DNA of 32,940 nt from Candidatus Parvarchaeota archaeon (GCA_023378865.1 JAMCSP010000034.1:1-32940), one strand, 5' to 3'; shown: positions 19,378 to 28,347, counted from the first letter of the stretch. The notes: generated by a model from the letters alone, not told the origin. A program made the numbers and translations.

Positions 19378-20032
19378 ATATGCCTCCCTTGTCTATTCTC
19401 ATAGGGAGCATTGATCTATCATTATTCGTCCTTCTCATTTTTATTATCTGCATACTTCTATCGAAATCGCCACCCAAACCAGTGTAGAAAAGATTTATAA
19501 CTGCGTCAGAAAGATACTCTCCGCTGAAATAAAGTGTGTCATTATCCGAAACCTGTGGCTGCTCGTCAGTAACTATTGCAGTTACCTTGAACTTTTTAAG
19601 TTCGGTAACTAAATCAAGCATGAATTTCCTGAATTTGCCTCTATCCTCCATATACATTGAAATAGCAGACAAAGAATCAATTACAACCCTGGAAACCTTA
19701 TTTTCATGGATCACGTCAAGCACTCCCAAATATTCAAAATTTATAGGGGAGTTGAATGAAATGAGTAATTTTTTCTTAGAAACGAAATCTCTTATATCAT
19801 TTAATCCGATGGCTTCCATATCACTTATTAGATCATCGACGTTTTCTTCAAATGATACTAGCAAACAGGTTTCTCCGTTCTTCAAACCCTCATATAAAAA
19901 TGACATCCCAAGAAGAGACTTTCCAGAACCTGGCCCCCCCAATACGCTTATTACAGAACCGATTTCAAATCCGCCATCTATCTTTTGGTCTAGGCCGTGT
20001 ATACCACTGGGTATTCTTTTTATTCCTGCCAT
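19367..20032 (-). CDS. KaiC-like RecA-superfamily ATPase
   Basis: GIHGLDQKIDGGFEIGSVISVLGGPGSGKSLLGMSFLYEGLKNGETCLLVSFEE (Walker A), SRVVIDSLSAI (Walker B). Confidence 0.9.
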   Translation of the reverse strand: MAGIKRIPSGIHGLDQKIDGGFEIGSVISVLGGPGSGKSLLGMSFLYEGLKNGETCLLVSFEENVDDLISDMEAIGLNDIRDFVSKKKLLISFNSPINFEYLGVLDVIHENKVSRVVIDSLSAISMYMEDRGKFRKFMLDLVTELKKFKVTAIVTDEQPQVSDNDTLYFSGEYLSDAVINLFYTGLGGDFDRSMQIIKMRRTNNDRSMLPMRIDKGGIYVK

Positions 20033-20037
20033 ATTAA

Positions 20038-20058
20038 TTTCTATACATAATATAGAAA
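20038..20058. promoter_or_regulatory. Perfect inverted repeat between TATA-like element and start of the KaiC-like operon (possible operator)
   Basis: TTTCTATA-CATAA-TATAGAAA, 8-bp arms and 5-nt spacer, 6-26 nt upstream of ATG 20032; TATA-like TTTATTAAATAAG (minus strand) lies immediately further upstream. Confidence 0.45.
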
Positions 20059-20099
20059 GACTTATTTAATAAACTTTTGTATTTAGCTTTTGGAATAAA

Positions 20100-21047
20100 T
20101 TAGTTATTCTTCTGTGTTTTTTCTTCTTTTTGATCTTCTTTATCAGGCAGATTCTTTACATTGCTCTTTTCAAACAGATCTTTTATTCCTTCAACCCCTA
20201 CAGGCGTAGGTATACTAAATCCTTTACTGTCAGTCGGGATAAATATCATAAGATTCTTGCCACTTAGACTTATTTCATACATCATATTAAGCGATCTCAG
20301 CTGCATTGCAAACAAATCTTTTTTGTATTTTGAACTTGCTTCTATAATTTTATCCGCAGCAAGAGACTCGCTCTCCGCCAGTTTAACCCTTGCCTGCTTT
20401 TCCCTGTCTGCTACAGCAACCCTTGCCATTGCATCCTGTAAATCCGGGGGTATGCTTACATCCCTTATTTCAACAGATATTGCCTCTATTCCCCAGTCTG
20501 ATACCCTGTCCTGTATCAAATTCTTTACGTCCTTGCCTATTACGTCCCTGCCAGCCAACATTTCCGACAATTCAGTTTTACCGATTATATCCCTCAAAGC
20601 TGTCTGCGCTGCCAGCTGAACAGAATCTCTATAAATTTGAACGTTCAAAACAGCATTCTCTGAGTTAAGGACTTTCCAGAAAAGAAGGGCGTCAACATCT
20701 ACAGGAACATTGTCCTTTGTAAGCGTTTTCTCTGCTTTGAAAATAGTATTAATTACCCTCAAATCCAATGTAATCGGAGTAGTCTGTACGAAGGGTATCA
20801 AAATGTGTATGCCAGGTCCCATTATACCTACATACTTTCCAAATGAGAGAACTGCCTTCCTATTCCATTGGTTTACTACCCTTATCGCAGCAACTAAAAA
20901 CACAATGAAAAATAATACCCCTATGCCTATACCTGCATACAGATTAACAATGGAAATCAGATAGCCTATAACTGCAGGTATAAAAATAACAAAAAGTATT
21001 CCAAGTGCATCTCCATTAAAATTTTTCATCTCTGTAGCCATAACCAT
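20100..21047 (-). CDS. SPFH/band 7 (stomatin/prohibitin-like) membrane protein
   Basis: Two N-terminal hydrophobic segments, GPGIHILIPFVQTTPITLDLRV, VDALLFWKV, ALRDIIGKTELSEMLAGRD, WGIEAISVEIRDVSIPPDLQDAMARVAVADREKQARVKLAESE. Confidence 0.93.
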   Translation of the reverse strand: MVMATEMKNFNGDALGILFVIFIPAVIGYLISIVNLYAGIGIGVLFFIVFLVAAIRVVNQWNRKAVLSFGKYVGIMGPGIHILIPFVQTTPITLDLRVINTIFKAEKTLTKDNVPVDVDALLFWKVLNSENAVLNVQIYRDSVQLAAQTALRDIIGKTELSEMLAGRDVIGKDVKNLIQDRVSDWGIEAISVEIRDVSIPPDLQDAMARVAVADREKQARVKLAESESLAADKIIEASSKYKKDLFAMQLRSLNMMYEISLSGKNLMIFIPTDSKGFSIPTPVGVEGIKDLFEKSNVKNLPDKEDQKEEKTQKNN

Positions 21048-21090
21048 TAAACAGAATATAGAGTTAAATAGTTTCTATTAAGAATTAAAG

Positions 21091-21100
21091 TAATAAATAG
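21091..21100 (+). promoter_or_regulatory. TATA box for leaderless 21121 gene
   Basis: taataaatag about 25 nt upstream of ATG 21121. Confidence 0.45.
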
Positions 21101-21120
21101 CACAGATTATTACAATTATC

Positions 21121-21603
21121 ATGAAAGGACTTTTTCCTTTAAATATAAAGATAGGCCAGATACAGGGAGTTATCTCCATACTAAAAGAATATAACGGACA
21201 GATTTCCCTGCAGGAACTTTCTGATGAGGCATTAGAGCAGGCTGATGACCTTGTCAATGTACTTCAGGCCTGTAAACTGCTTGGATTTATAAAAATAAAC
21301 AACGGAAATATAAAACTGAATAAAAAAATTGAAGATAAGAACTCTCATGAAATAAACCTGGAAATAAAAAGGAATTTACTGAAAATAGAGCCGTTTTTGG
21401 AAATAAAAAGGGTAATAAGAAAAAACAAGAAGATAACAACTACTGAGTTATTCCAGGATCTGATAAAAAAAGGAGTTATAACATACAGAAACAATTTATC
21501 AGGTATAGAAGCATTCAAAAGAGACCTGCTTGTCATAGGTATAAGGCTTGAAATACTTGCATATGAACATGAGAACGACATTTGGAAAATAAATAACAAA
21601 TGA
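21121..21603 (+). CDS. Stand-alone AAA_assoc_C-like (PF09821-like) domain protein
   Basis: IGQIQGVISILKEYNGQISLQELSDEALEQADDLVNVLQACKLLGFIKINNGNIKLNKK resembles the C-terminal domain often fused to nitrate/sulfonate ABC ATPases; next to such an ATPase. Confidence 0.55.
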   Translation: MKGLFPLNIKIGQIQGVISILKEYNGQISLQELSDEALEQADDLVNVLQACKLLGFIKINNGNIKLNKKIEDKNSHEINLEIKRNLLKIEPFLEIKRVIRKNKKITTTELFQDLIKKGVITYRNNLSGIEAFKRDLLVIGIRLEILAYEHENDIWKINNK

Positions 21604-21606
21604 GAT

Positions 21607-22353
21607 TCACTCGGCAAAAATTGAATATATTTCATTTACCTTCTTTCTGAATTCCCTGCTTCCTCTATCTCTAGGCCGTTTTATATCAACATTCAGCATC
21701 TTCTTTACAACTGCGGGTTTATTTGACAATACAACTATTTTATCTGACATCTCCACTGCTTCCTCTATATTATGTGAAACCATTACAATTACTTTAGGCA
21801 AAGTCTTCCTGTCCTTTAAAACCTCTATAACGGTTTTACGAAGGCTGTTAGCAGTAAGCTCATCCAGTGAGCTGAATGGCTCATCCATTAAAAGCAAAGT
21901 AGGATTTGATACCAGTGCTCGCGCAAGTCCTACTCTCTGCTTCATCCCGCCACTTAAAAGATTCGGGTAAGCATCCTCAAAACCTTTCAGCTCCAGTTTA
22001 TAAAGCATTTCCAATGCGGTTTTTTCTCTTTCGGCTTCTGTTATCGGCTTTGAAGCCAGCCCTATCTTCACGTTTTCAAGGTTTGAAAGCCACGGCAAGA
22101 GCGCAAAATCCTGAAAAACAAATGAAATATCGGTTGAAGGACCGTCTATTTTCTTTCCAGCCAGTACTATACTTCCGCTATCTGCCTTTATTAAGCCTGC
22201 TATTATCCTAAGAAGGGTACTCTTTCCGCAGCCAGAAGGTCCTATTATGGAAACAAATTCTAATTCATTTGCTGAAAAGGATATTCCATCTAATACCGTT
22301 AATCCGCTTTTAGGGTATGCAAAATTTATTTTTTCAACGTTTAGGAATGCCAT
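21607..22353 (-). CDS. Nitrate/sulfonate/bicarbonate-type ABC transporter ATPase
   Basis: GPSGCGKSTLLRIIAGL, FVFQDFALLPWLSNLENV, LSGGMKQRVGLARAL, LLLMDEPFSSLDELT; lacks the C-terminal extension. Confidence 0.92.
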   Translation of the reverse strand: MAFLNVEKINFAYPKSGLTVLDGISFSANELEFVSIIGPSGCGKSTLLRIIAGLIKADSGSIVLAGKKIDGPSTDISFVFQDFALLPWLSNLENVKIGLASKPITEAEREKTALEMLYKLELKGFEDAYPNLLSGGMKQRVGLARALVSNPTLLLMDEPFSSLDELTANSLRKTVIEVLKDRKTLPKVIVMVSHNIEEAVEMSDKIVVLSNKPAVVKKMLNVDIKRPRDRGSREFRKKVNEIYSIFAE

Positions 22354-22355
22354 AA

Positions 22356-23855
22356 CTAAGAATAAACTGAATTTACTCTGTTATATAACCTGCGCCATAC
22401 AAAATAGTTTATAATAATTATCATTGCCACCATATTGGCAAGAAGGACACCCATCAAAAGAAGGTTATTATTGGCTAATGCAACGTTTAATGCCTTGCCT
22501 ATCCCTATAGACACTGAAGTTATAAGTTTACCGCTGCCTGCTGAAAAGTATTCCGCAACTATACTTGCATTCCACTCTGCAGCGATACCTGTTACCGCAC
22601 CGGTTATTACTCCAGGCATTATAGCCTTTAGATATATCTTTTTCCATGCAATTATTCCATCAAGATGAAAGATTTTCTTCACTTCATCTATGCTTTCTGG
22701 CAGGTATTTTGTAGTGGCTACTATACTAAAAATTACATACCATAAGCCGCTTAAAAAGTAGATTATAAATGCTAACAATTCAGAGTTCCCATAAACAAGT
22801 TCGGCTATTGCAGGCAGTAATATGGTAGCGGGTATTGAAGCAAATATCTGAAACAAAAGCAGATATCTTTTTGTCTTGTTTGAAAGGAACACTACGTATA
22901 TGCTTAGTGGAATTGAGACTGCAATTATTGCAAGGAAGGCACCCCAGACCCTTAGAAATGAAAAGGCCAGCGACAAAAGGGAATATCCTTCGTATCCGAT
23001 AAGTTTGCTTAACAGTTGCAGATTTACAAAAGGGATTACTTTGTAGATTATAAAACCAAAAAGCGCTGCAAGCAATACATAAAAAATAAAATTAGCATAT
23101 ACAGTTAACTTATGCCTGCCTTTTCCACTAAGTTTTATCCCTTTATCCCTGAAATAATTAAATGTAAACTTATCCCTTTTTCTTTTCTTGTAGTCCTTTA
23201 AGTAATACCTGTTCGCAAACCTGTCAAACCTTTCAAAGAACAATAAACGGGTTGCTATCACAAATAAAACGAATATTATTATAGAATAAAGATAAAGATA
23301 AAAGTTACCGGTTGCAGCCGCCTTTACAAATTCAACCCCTATACCATGTTTTACTGCGTAGTTCTTTGTGCCTACTGAGAATATTTCGCTTGTAACCAAG
23401 TAAAAAAGCCCGATCGCCCAGGATAAACTCATCTGCTCGGACATTCTAGGAAGCGATGCAGGAATGAATATTTTCTTAAGCCGCTGATAAAAATTAAGTC
23501 TGTATATTTTTGCCATATCCAAATACTCGGAAGGCAGGGATATTATTGCCTGATAAACGCCAAATATGATGTTCCAGAGCATGCTTGTTATTATCAAAAA
23601 TATAACTGCAGCATTTATTCCTATCGAGCCGGGAAAATAAAATACAAAAAGATATATAGCAAACGGAAAGAACGCAAGTATTGGCAGGGTCTGCAGTATA
23701 TCTACAACAGGCATTAGAACCCTGTTCAATTTCTTTGACCTTGCCACAGCTATGCCGGTAAACAAGGCTATTACCATTGAAATCGACAAAGCTATCAACA
23801 TCCTTGTCCAAGAATATACAGTATCCAGTATAACTGAAAAAACCAGCTGTAACAT
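22356..23855 (-). CDS. Tandem (double) ABC permease, nitrate/sulfonate type
   Basis: Two BPD_transp_1-like halves: SLPSEYLDMAKIYRLNFYQRLKKIFIPASLPRM and YLPESIDEVKKIFHLDGIIAWKKIYLKAIMPGVITGAVTGIAAEWNASIVAEYF. Confidence 0.88.
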   Translation of the reverse strand: MLQLVFSVILDTVYSWTRMLIALSISMVIALFTGIAVARSKKLNRVLMPVVDILQTLPILAFFPFAIYLFVFYFPGSIGINAAVIFLIITSMLWNIIFGVYQAIISLPSEYLDMAKIYRLNFYQRLKKIFIPASLPRMSEQMSLSWAIGLFYLVTSEIFSVGTKNYAVKHGIGVEFVKAAATGNFYLYLYSIIIFVLFVIATRLLFFERFDRFANRYYLKDYKKRKRDKFTFNYFRDKGIKLSGKGRHKLTVYANFIFYVLLAALFGFIIYKVIPFVNLQLLSKLIGYEGYSLLSLAFSFLRVWGAFLAIIAVSIPLSIYVVFLSNKTKRYLLLFQIFASIPATILLPAIAELVYGNSELLAFIIYFLSGLWYVIFSIVATTKYLPESIDEVKKIFHLDGIIAWKKIYLKAIMPGVITGAVTGIAAEWNASIVAEYFSAGSGKLITSVSIGIGKALNVALANNNLLLMGVLLANMVAMIIIINYFVWRRLYNRVNSVYS

Positions 23856-23887
23856 ATAAGAATATGTTGCCCTGGATTAAATTACTT

Positions 23888-24664
23888 TTATTTTGTTAAG
23901 CTTTTCTTTCTAAGTATAAGAGGGCCGTTGTCTATCCAGTATTTTACACCATTAGCTGAAATTAAATAATTTTCATTTTTATTTAGATATTCCACAACAT
24001 TTGAGATAGGATCCAGTAAAATTCTTTCGCCTTTTCTGTTTCGCAGCTCTACCCAGCAGTGTTCCGCCTTTTCTCCTTCTCTTTCAACCCAGCCCATAGT
24101 ATAGAAGGCCTTTAAACCAGTTCTTGTTTTTTCTCTATTAAGCAAAACACTTAATGTAACAGCAAATTCATGGCAGAGAAACGGCCCATGAATCAATGAA
24201 CCATCTAAGGATATTGCTTCACCCTTACGCTGATTGTTACCTTCCAGATACAGTAAATCAGAATTTGTCATTATCCCCTTGTCTTTACTATAACTGTCAG
24301 TATATTCCATCATTCTATAATATAGCTGAATGTACAGTGAATTTGCTATTGCTAAGGCCCTTTCTAATCCGTTTTTATCTCCGGCTGCAGACCTTGCAGA
24401 ACTGTAAATTTCGTATAGACTAGAGGATTTACTCCAGGTTTTGTTTATGAATATGCCATAAATTTCTGACAAGAACTGATTTGTAGAATTAGTGTCATAG
24501 ATTCTAGGGGATATCTCAGCGGTTAATCCGGCATTTAACACTATATCTCCATTTTTAATCTTGTTTGGATACTTTAACACGATTCCGTAGTCTTTTAATT
24601 CATTTAATTTAACTGCTTGATTGTATTTACTTTCTTTTAGAATGGCGAATAGATTTAAAGCCAT
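23888..24664 (-). CDS. Transglutaminase-like superfamily protein
   Basis: Cys-His-Asp pattern: GPFLCHEFAVTLSVLLNR ... EHCWVELRNRKGERILLDPISNVVEYL. Confidence 0.65.
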   Translation of the reverse strand: MALNLFAILKESKYNQAVKLNELKDYGIVLKYPNKIKNGDIVLNAGLTAEISPRIYDTNSTNQFLSEIYGIFINKTWSKSSSLYEIYSSARSAAGDKNGLERALAIANSLYIQLYYRMMEYTDSYSKDKGIMTNSDLLYLEGNNQRKGEAISLDGSLIHGPFLCHEFAVTLSVLLNREKTRTGLKAFYTMGWVEREGEKAEHCWVELRNRKGERILLDPISNVVEYLNKNENYLISANGVKYWIDNGPLILRKKSLTK

Positions 24665-24702
24665 TTATTTTATAGAAATCAAACAATATATAAATTTTAT
24701 GA

Positions 24703-25968
24703 TCAAACTTTATTTCCGAAATCTCTTATTTTATGGCCGTCAATATACGCTCTGTTGAATACAAGAATAGAAGATAGTGTAAAGACTATGCTCAATATGA
24801 AAGTAAATATATAGCCAAGATAAAAGGACAAAAAGCCAGAGGAAACTGCCCCTAAAACGCCGGATAAACCTATTATTGCAGACCACAGACCTATATAATG
24901 TGCTTCCATCTTGCCGGCTATATTGACATAGATTATAACTGAAGCAGAAATATTCCAAAGTGCATATCCCAAGCCTGCTACGAAATATGAGAAAAGGTTT
25001 AGATAAAGGACGGCAGTCAACGACAAAATAGAGATTATTGCAATGAAATAGCCAGCCGACCGTACAACAGTTGAAAGCCTATAATATCTTCTTAGTGTAT
25101 TCTTTGCTTTTCCCCACATAAAAACCATATAAACAACGACTTGACCAAAGCCATTCAGCATGTTTATAAGAAATATATCCGAATAGGATATTTTATAGGA
25201 ATAAAGAAATGGAATATAAGACGTGTTAAAAAGATAAATTCCAAAATTTACAAGAGCAATTGCAGCAAATATGGTCATTATCCTTACTGTCTTTTTTCTC
25301 TTCCTTATTTCCGCAAGCTCAATTATAAGGTGATGACCTGCGAGTATCTGTGGAAACTTGCTTAATACATTCAGCATTGGAAACATTCTGTGCAAATGCC
25401 TCTCCTTCTCTTCCTTAATCCGTTGTTTTTCTTCCTTTACGAATAAAACAGTAAATACCAAAGATGCTATATTGAATGCGAACAGTATCAGCAGATACCT
25501 TGCAATTACATCACTGAAAAGCAGCACCCCCGGTATATATCCTATAAGATTGCCTATTATGCTCATCAGACCATAGATTCCGTAATAAGACCTTAATACG
25601 GTCTTTTTCCTCCTGTTCATTATCAGCATATTTATGGCTGGAGAGGAAGCAGTCAGAATAAAGGCATAGGCAGCGTATATTATTACTGCAAGCAGTATGC
25701 TGTGCAATAGATACAAAAGTACTATTAAAGGGATAACCCCAATAACAGAAAGCATTATAAACAACTTTATCTTTCTAAGACGCTGTGTAAGCTCTCCCCA
25801 GAAAAGAGAAGCGGGTATAACCGCAAGCGAATAAGCAGTAGTAGCAAGACTTACATCAACTACATTTCCATGCAATTCTAATATATATAGTGGGATTATA
25901 ACGCTGAAACCCGATGAAATAGCCGCAATCGGAAATATAATTGAAAGCCAATACTTATCCTTCTCCAT
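24703..25968 (-). CDS. Major facilitator superfamily transporter
   Basis: About 12 TM segments; GELTQRLRKIKLFIMLSVIGVIPL; GLWSAIIGLSGVLGAVSSGFL. Confidence 0.85.
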   Translation of the reverse strand: MEKDKYWLSIIFPIAAISSGFSVIIPLYILELHGNVVDVSLATTAYSLAVIPASLFWGELTQRLRKIKLFIMLSVIGVIPLIVLLYLLHSILLAVIIYAAYAFILTASSPAINMLIMNRRKKTVLRSYYGIYGLMSIIGNLIGYIPGVLLFSDVIARYLLILFAFNIASLVFTVLFVKEEKQRIKEEKERHLHRMFPMLNVLSKFPQILAGHHLIIELAEIRKRKKTVRIMTIFAAIALVNFGIYLFNTSYIPFLYSYKISYSDIFLINMLNGFGQVVVYMVFMWGKAKNTLRRYYRLSTVVRSAGYFIAIISILSLTAVLYLNLFSYFVAGLGYALWNISASVIIYVNIAGKMEAHYIGLWSAIIGLSGVLGAVSSGFLSFYLGYIFTFILSIVFTLSSILVFNRAYIDGHKIRDFGNKV

Positions 25969-26102
25969 ATGATATCCAGAATTATACAGGTTTAGTTATT
26001 AAATTTTAACTTTTAAGGCAATGAAAAGGGCTGCTGCGTTTTTATCCTTTTTAAGCTTATTGAAACATAAGTAATTAAAGCAACATTCGTTCTAATATAA
26101 TT

Positions 26103-27525
26103 ATGTCTGACTTTCAGAATGAAGAAACGGCAGAACGTTTGGAAATTACTGCGAAGAAAGAAAGAATAGATACAATAAAGAGAGTCATTACAGAGGTAAA
26201 AAGACATTTTATACCCTTTAATGACTTGGTAAAAACGCCTGCGTCATTAAAATATCCTGATTATAATCTTATGTGGAATAGAGATTCTGCATATTCTTCG
26301 TATTATATTACAGAATTTATAAAAAACGCCAGATTATAATCTTATGTGGAATAGAGATTCTGCATATTCTTCGTATTATATTACAGAATTTATAAAAAAC
26401 GCCAAAAAAAGCCATTTGTATGACTTATTAAATGAAGAGATTGGTGAATTAGATACTTTGAACGGAAAGCTTATAGCGACTTTGTGGGAAAATCTGGATT
26501 CTGAAATCAAAAAAATAAAAATGAATGGATATGAAATGGACATATCCAGGCTTGAATCTAAACTTGGTGATAACCATATACTGTCAAGATTTGACGTTGA
26601 TGAAAACGGCGTAAAACGGACCGACAGGGATAAAGAAGAGGGAAAAACAACAAGAAGCTGGACAATGCAATACGATTCAGCTCCTCTAATAATTATGGCC
26701 ACTGAAAAATACCTGCAGGAGCATGGAATAGACGAATTAAAAAACACGGATAAAAAAATTGTAAAGAATCTGGATTTTCTTGTAAACTACATGTACAACT
26801 TTCATAAGACACCGTGCGCAGATGCATGGGAGCAGTACTATTTCTATGACAGAGACAACACGCTGAATGGACAGAATTACGTTGGCAAAACCATTGATTC
26901 TTATACTGTGTCTTCTCTTTACAGGGGAATAAAAAGCGCAAAGGAGATAGCAAAAACACTGGACATTAAATTAACAGGCGTAAATGAATCAGAAATATCT
27001 GCTTTCCTGCTGGATAATTTCGCTGTAACAGATGAAAAGAGGGGCACTTTTCTTGCAAAATCTAAAATAGAATACGGTGAAACCATGCCGAGTATAGGAG
27101 CAGAAGAAATAGAGATATTCAGCACCTTTAAGCCGGATGGAGTGGAAAAATTGGAAGAAAACACGGTAAATACCATAGAAAATGAGCTTTTTCACGGAGA
27201 TTACCTGCCGATAAGATATAGATTTTTCGGAAAATACCGCGGCATAATAGACACGTACTTTGGCAGAGGTTCCTGGTTCCATCTAGGACTGCAGTATTCT
27301 ATGTACCTTATGAAAAAAGGCAAAAAAGAACAGGCGGAAAACATAATTAACTACATAGAAAGCAAGATAGAAAAAGATGGATCATTGCCTGAGCAGGAAG
27401 TTTATGATAGAAACAGAGTGAATGATGGAAATAAATTCTTTGAAAGAAATGGCAATTCGACCATAAAGTGTCTTCTTTGGGCAGAAACTGCCTATTTAGC
27501 TGCTGTTTCCAGCTTAATAAACTGA
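26103..27525 (+). pseudogene. GH15 (glucoamylase-like) glycosidase disrupted by a 73-bp tandem duplication (frameshift)
   Basis: ORF 26103..26339 and ORF 26344..27525 join in one frame if one 73-bp copy is removed (1350 nt, 449 aa). Motifs: LMWNRDSAYSSYYI, DAWEQYYFYDRDN, TIDSYTVSSLYRGIKSA, DGSLPEQE. Confidence 0.75.
26259..26404. repeat. Exact tandem duplication of a 73-bp unit (26259-26331 and 26332-26404)
   Basis: gattataatcttatgtggaatagagattctgcatattcttcgtattatattacagaatttataaaaaacgcca occurs twice head-to-tail without mismatch. Confidence 0.98.
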
Positions 27526-27554
27526 TTTAAACAACAAAAAACAACTTATAATAT

Positions 27555-27989
27555 ATGATAAAAAGTCAAAAAATAGTAGTAGGTTTTGACGGTTCTAATT
27601 ATTCAAAAAAAGCCGTTGAATACATTATCAATAACTTTGACAGAAATAGCACAATTTACCTTGTTTATGTAGAAGAAATGCTTGCGCCTTTATACCTTTC
27701 TAATCCCAGTCTTTTTATAGATGACAGCATAATTAAAAAAATCAGGGAAAAGACCAAAAAAGAACTTAAACATCAAGTGGATGTAATAAAAAAGAAGGGA
27801 TTCAAAGTGCAGTATGAATACATAGAGGGTTACCCTCCTAATCAGATAATAAATGAAGCAAAGAAGAAAAATGCAGACATAATAGTGGTAGGAAGCCGCG
27901 GAATGGGGAAATGGAAAGGATCAGTCCTCGGCTCTGTAAGCCAGGCATTAACTGTGATTAGCAAGATCCCTTTACTGATAATAAAGTAA
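27555..27989 (+). CDS. Universal stress protein (UspA family)
   Basis: KIVVGFDGSNYSKKAVEYI; ADIIVVGSRGMGKWKGSVLGSVSQALTVISKIPLLIIK. Confidence 0.95.
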   Translation: MIKSQKIVVGFDGSNYSKKAVEYIINNFDRNSTIYLVYVEEMLAPLYLSNPSLFIDDSIIKKIREKTKKELKHQVDVIKKKGFKVQYEYIEGYPPNQIINEAKKKNADIIVVGSRGMGKWKGSVLGSVSQALTVISKIPLLIIK

Positions 27990-27990
27990 T

Positions 27991-28347
27991 CTAAAGCAGA
28001 TATTCCCAGAGATAGTAATCCTGCTTTCCCAGGTATCTTCTTAGCTTTCCAATTTTTCTAAATCCCGCTTTTTTAAGAAACTTTTTGGACTCTTTGTTTA
28101 CACTTAGTGAAACGCACTGTATATTGTGTATCCCGTTTTTCTTGGCATAGTTAATAATGCTGAATATTAGCATTAGCCCTACACCCTGCCGTCTGTATTC
28201 TTTTCCAACTATTAGTTTGTCTATCCGGAGCAAACCCTCTGCATATAATTCAGATATGCATGCGCCAATTATTTTGCTATCCTTTAAACTAGCGGAAAAG
28301 ACAGGATATCCCGTAAGGGGTATATTCTCTAGGGTATAGCGCTTCAA
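27991..28347 (-). CDS. GNAT-family N-acetyltransferase (5' end uncertain)
   Basis: LRIDKLIVGKEYRRQGVGLMLIFSIINYAKKNGI, SVNKESKKFLKKAGFRKIG; TTG start in track, frame open upstream to 28494. Confidence 0.85.
   Translation of the reverse strand: MKRYTLENIPLTGYPVFSASLKDSKIIGACISELYAEGLLRIDKLIVGKEYRRQGVGLMLIFSIINYAKKNGIHNIQCVSLSVNKESKKFLKKAGFRKIGKLRRYLGKQDYYLWEYLL

Noticed and set aside
19536-20069. 177-aa plus-strand ORF opposite the KaiC-like gene
   Set aside because: Antisense to a strongly supported ATPase; Ser/Ile-rich shadow translation without motifs
20161-20668. Plus-strand ORFs (152 and 92 aa) opposite the SPFH gene
   Set aside because: Shadow ORFs antisense to a clear SPFH coding sequence
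23494-23811. 105-aa minus-strand ORF within the double permease gene
   Set aside because: Alternative frame inside a well-supported permease
26259-26404. Two-copy repeat as a possible CRISPR or mobile-element target duplication
   Set aside because: Copies are directly adjacent with no spacer and no inserted element; a simple tandem duplication explains it
26376-27282. Minus-strand ORFs (123, 88, 85, 97 aa) opposite the GH15-like gene
   Set aside because: Antisense shadow ORFs overlapping each other in different frames
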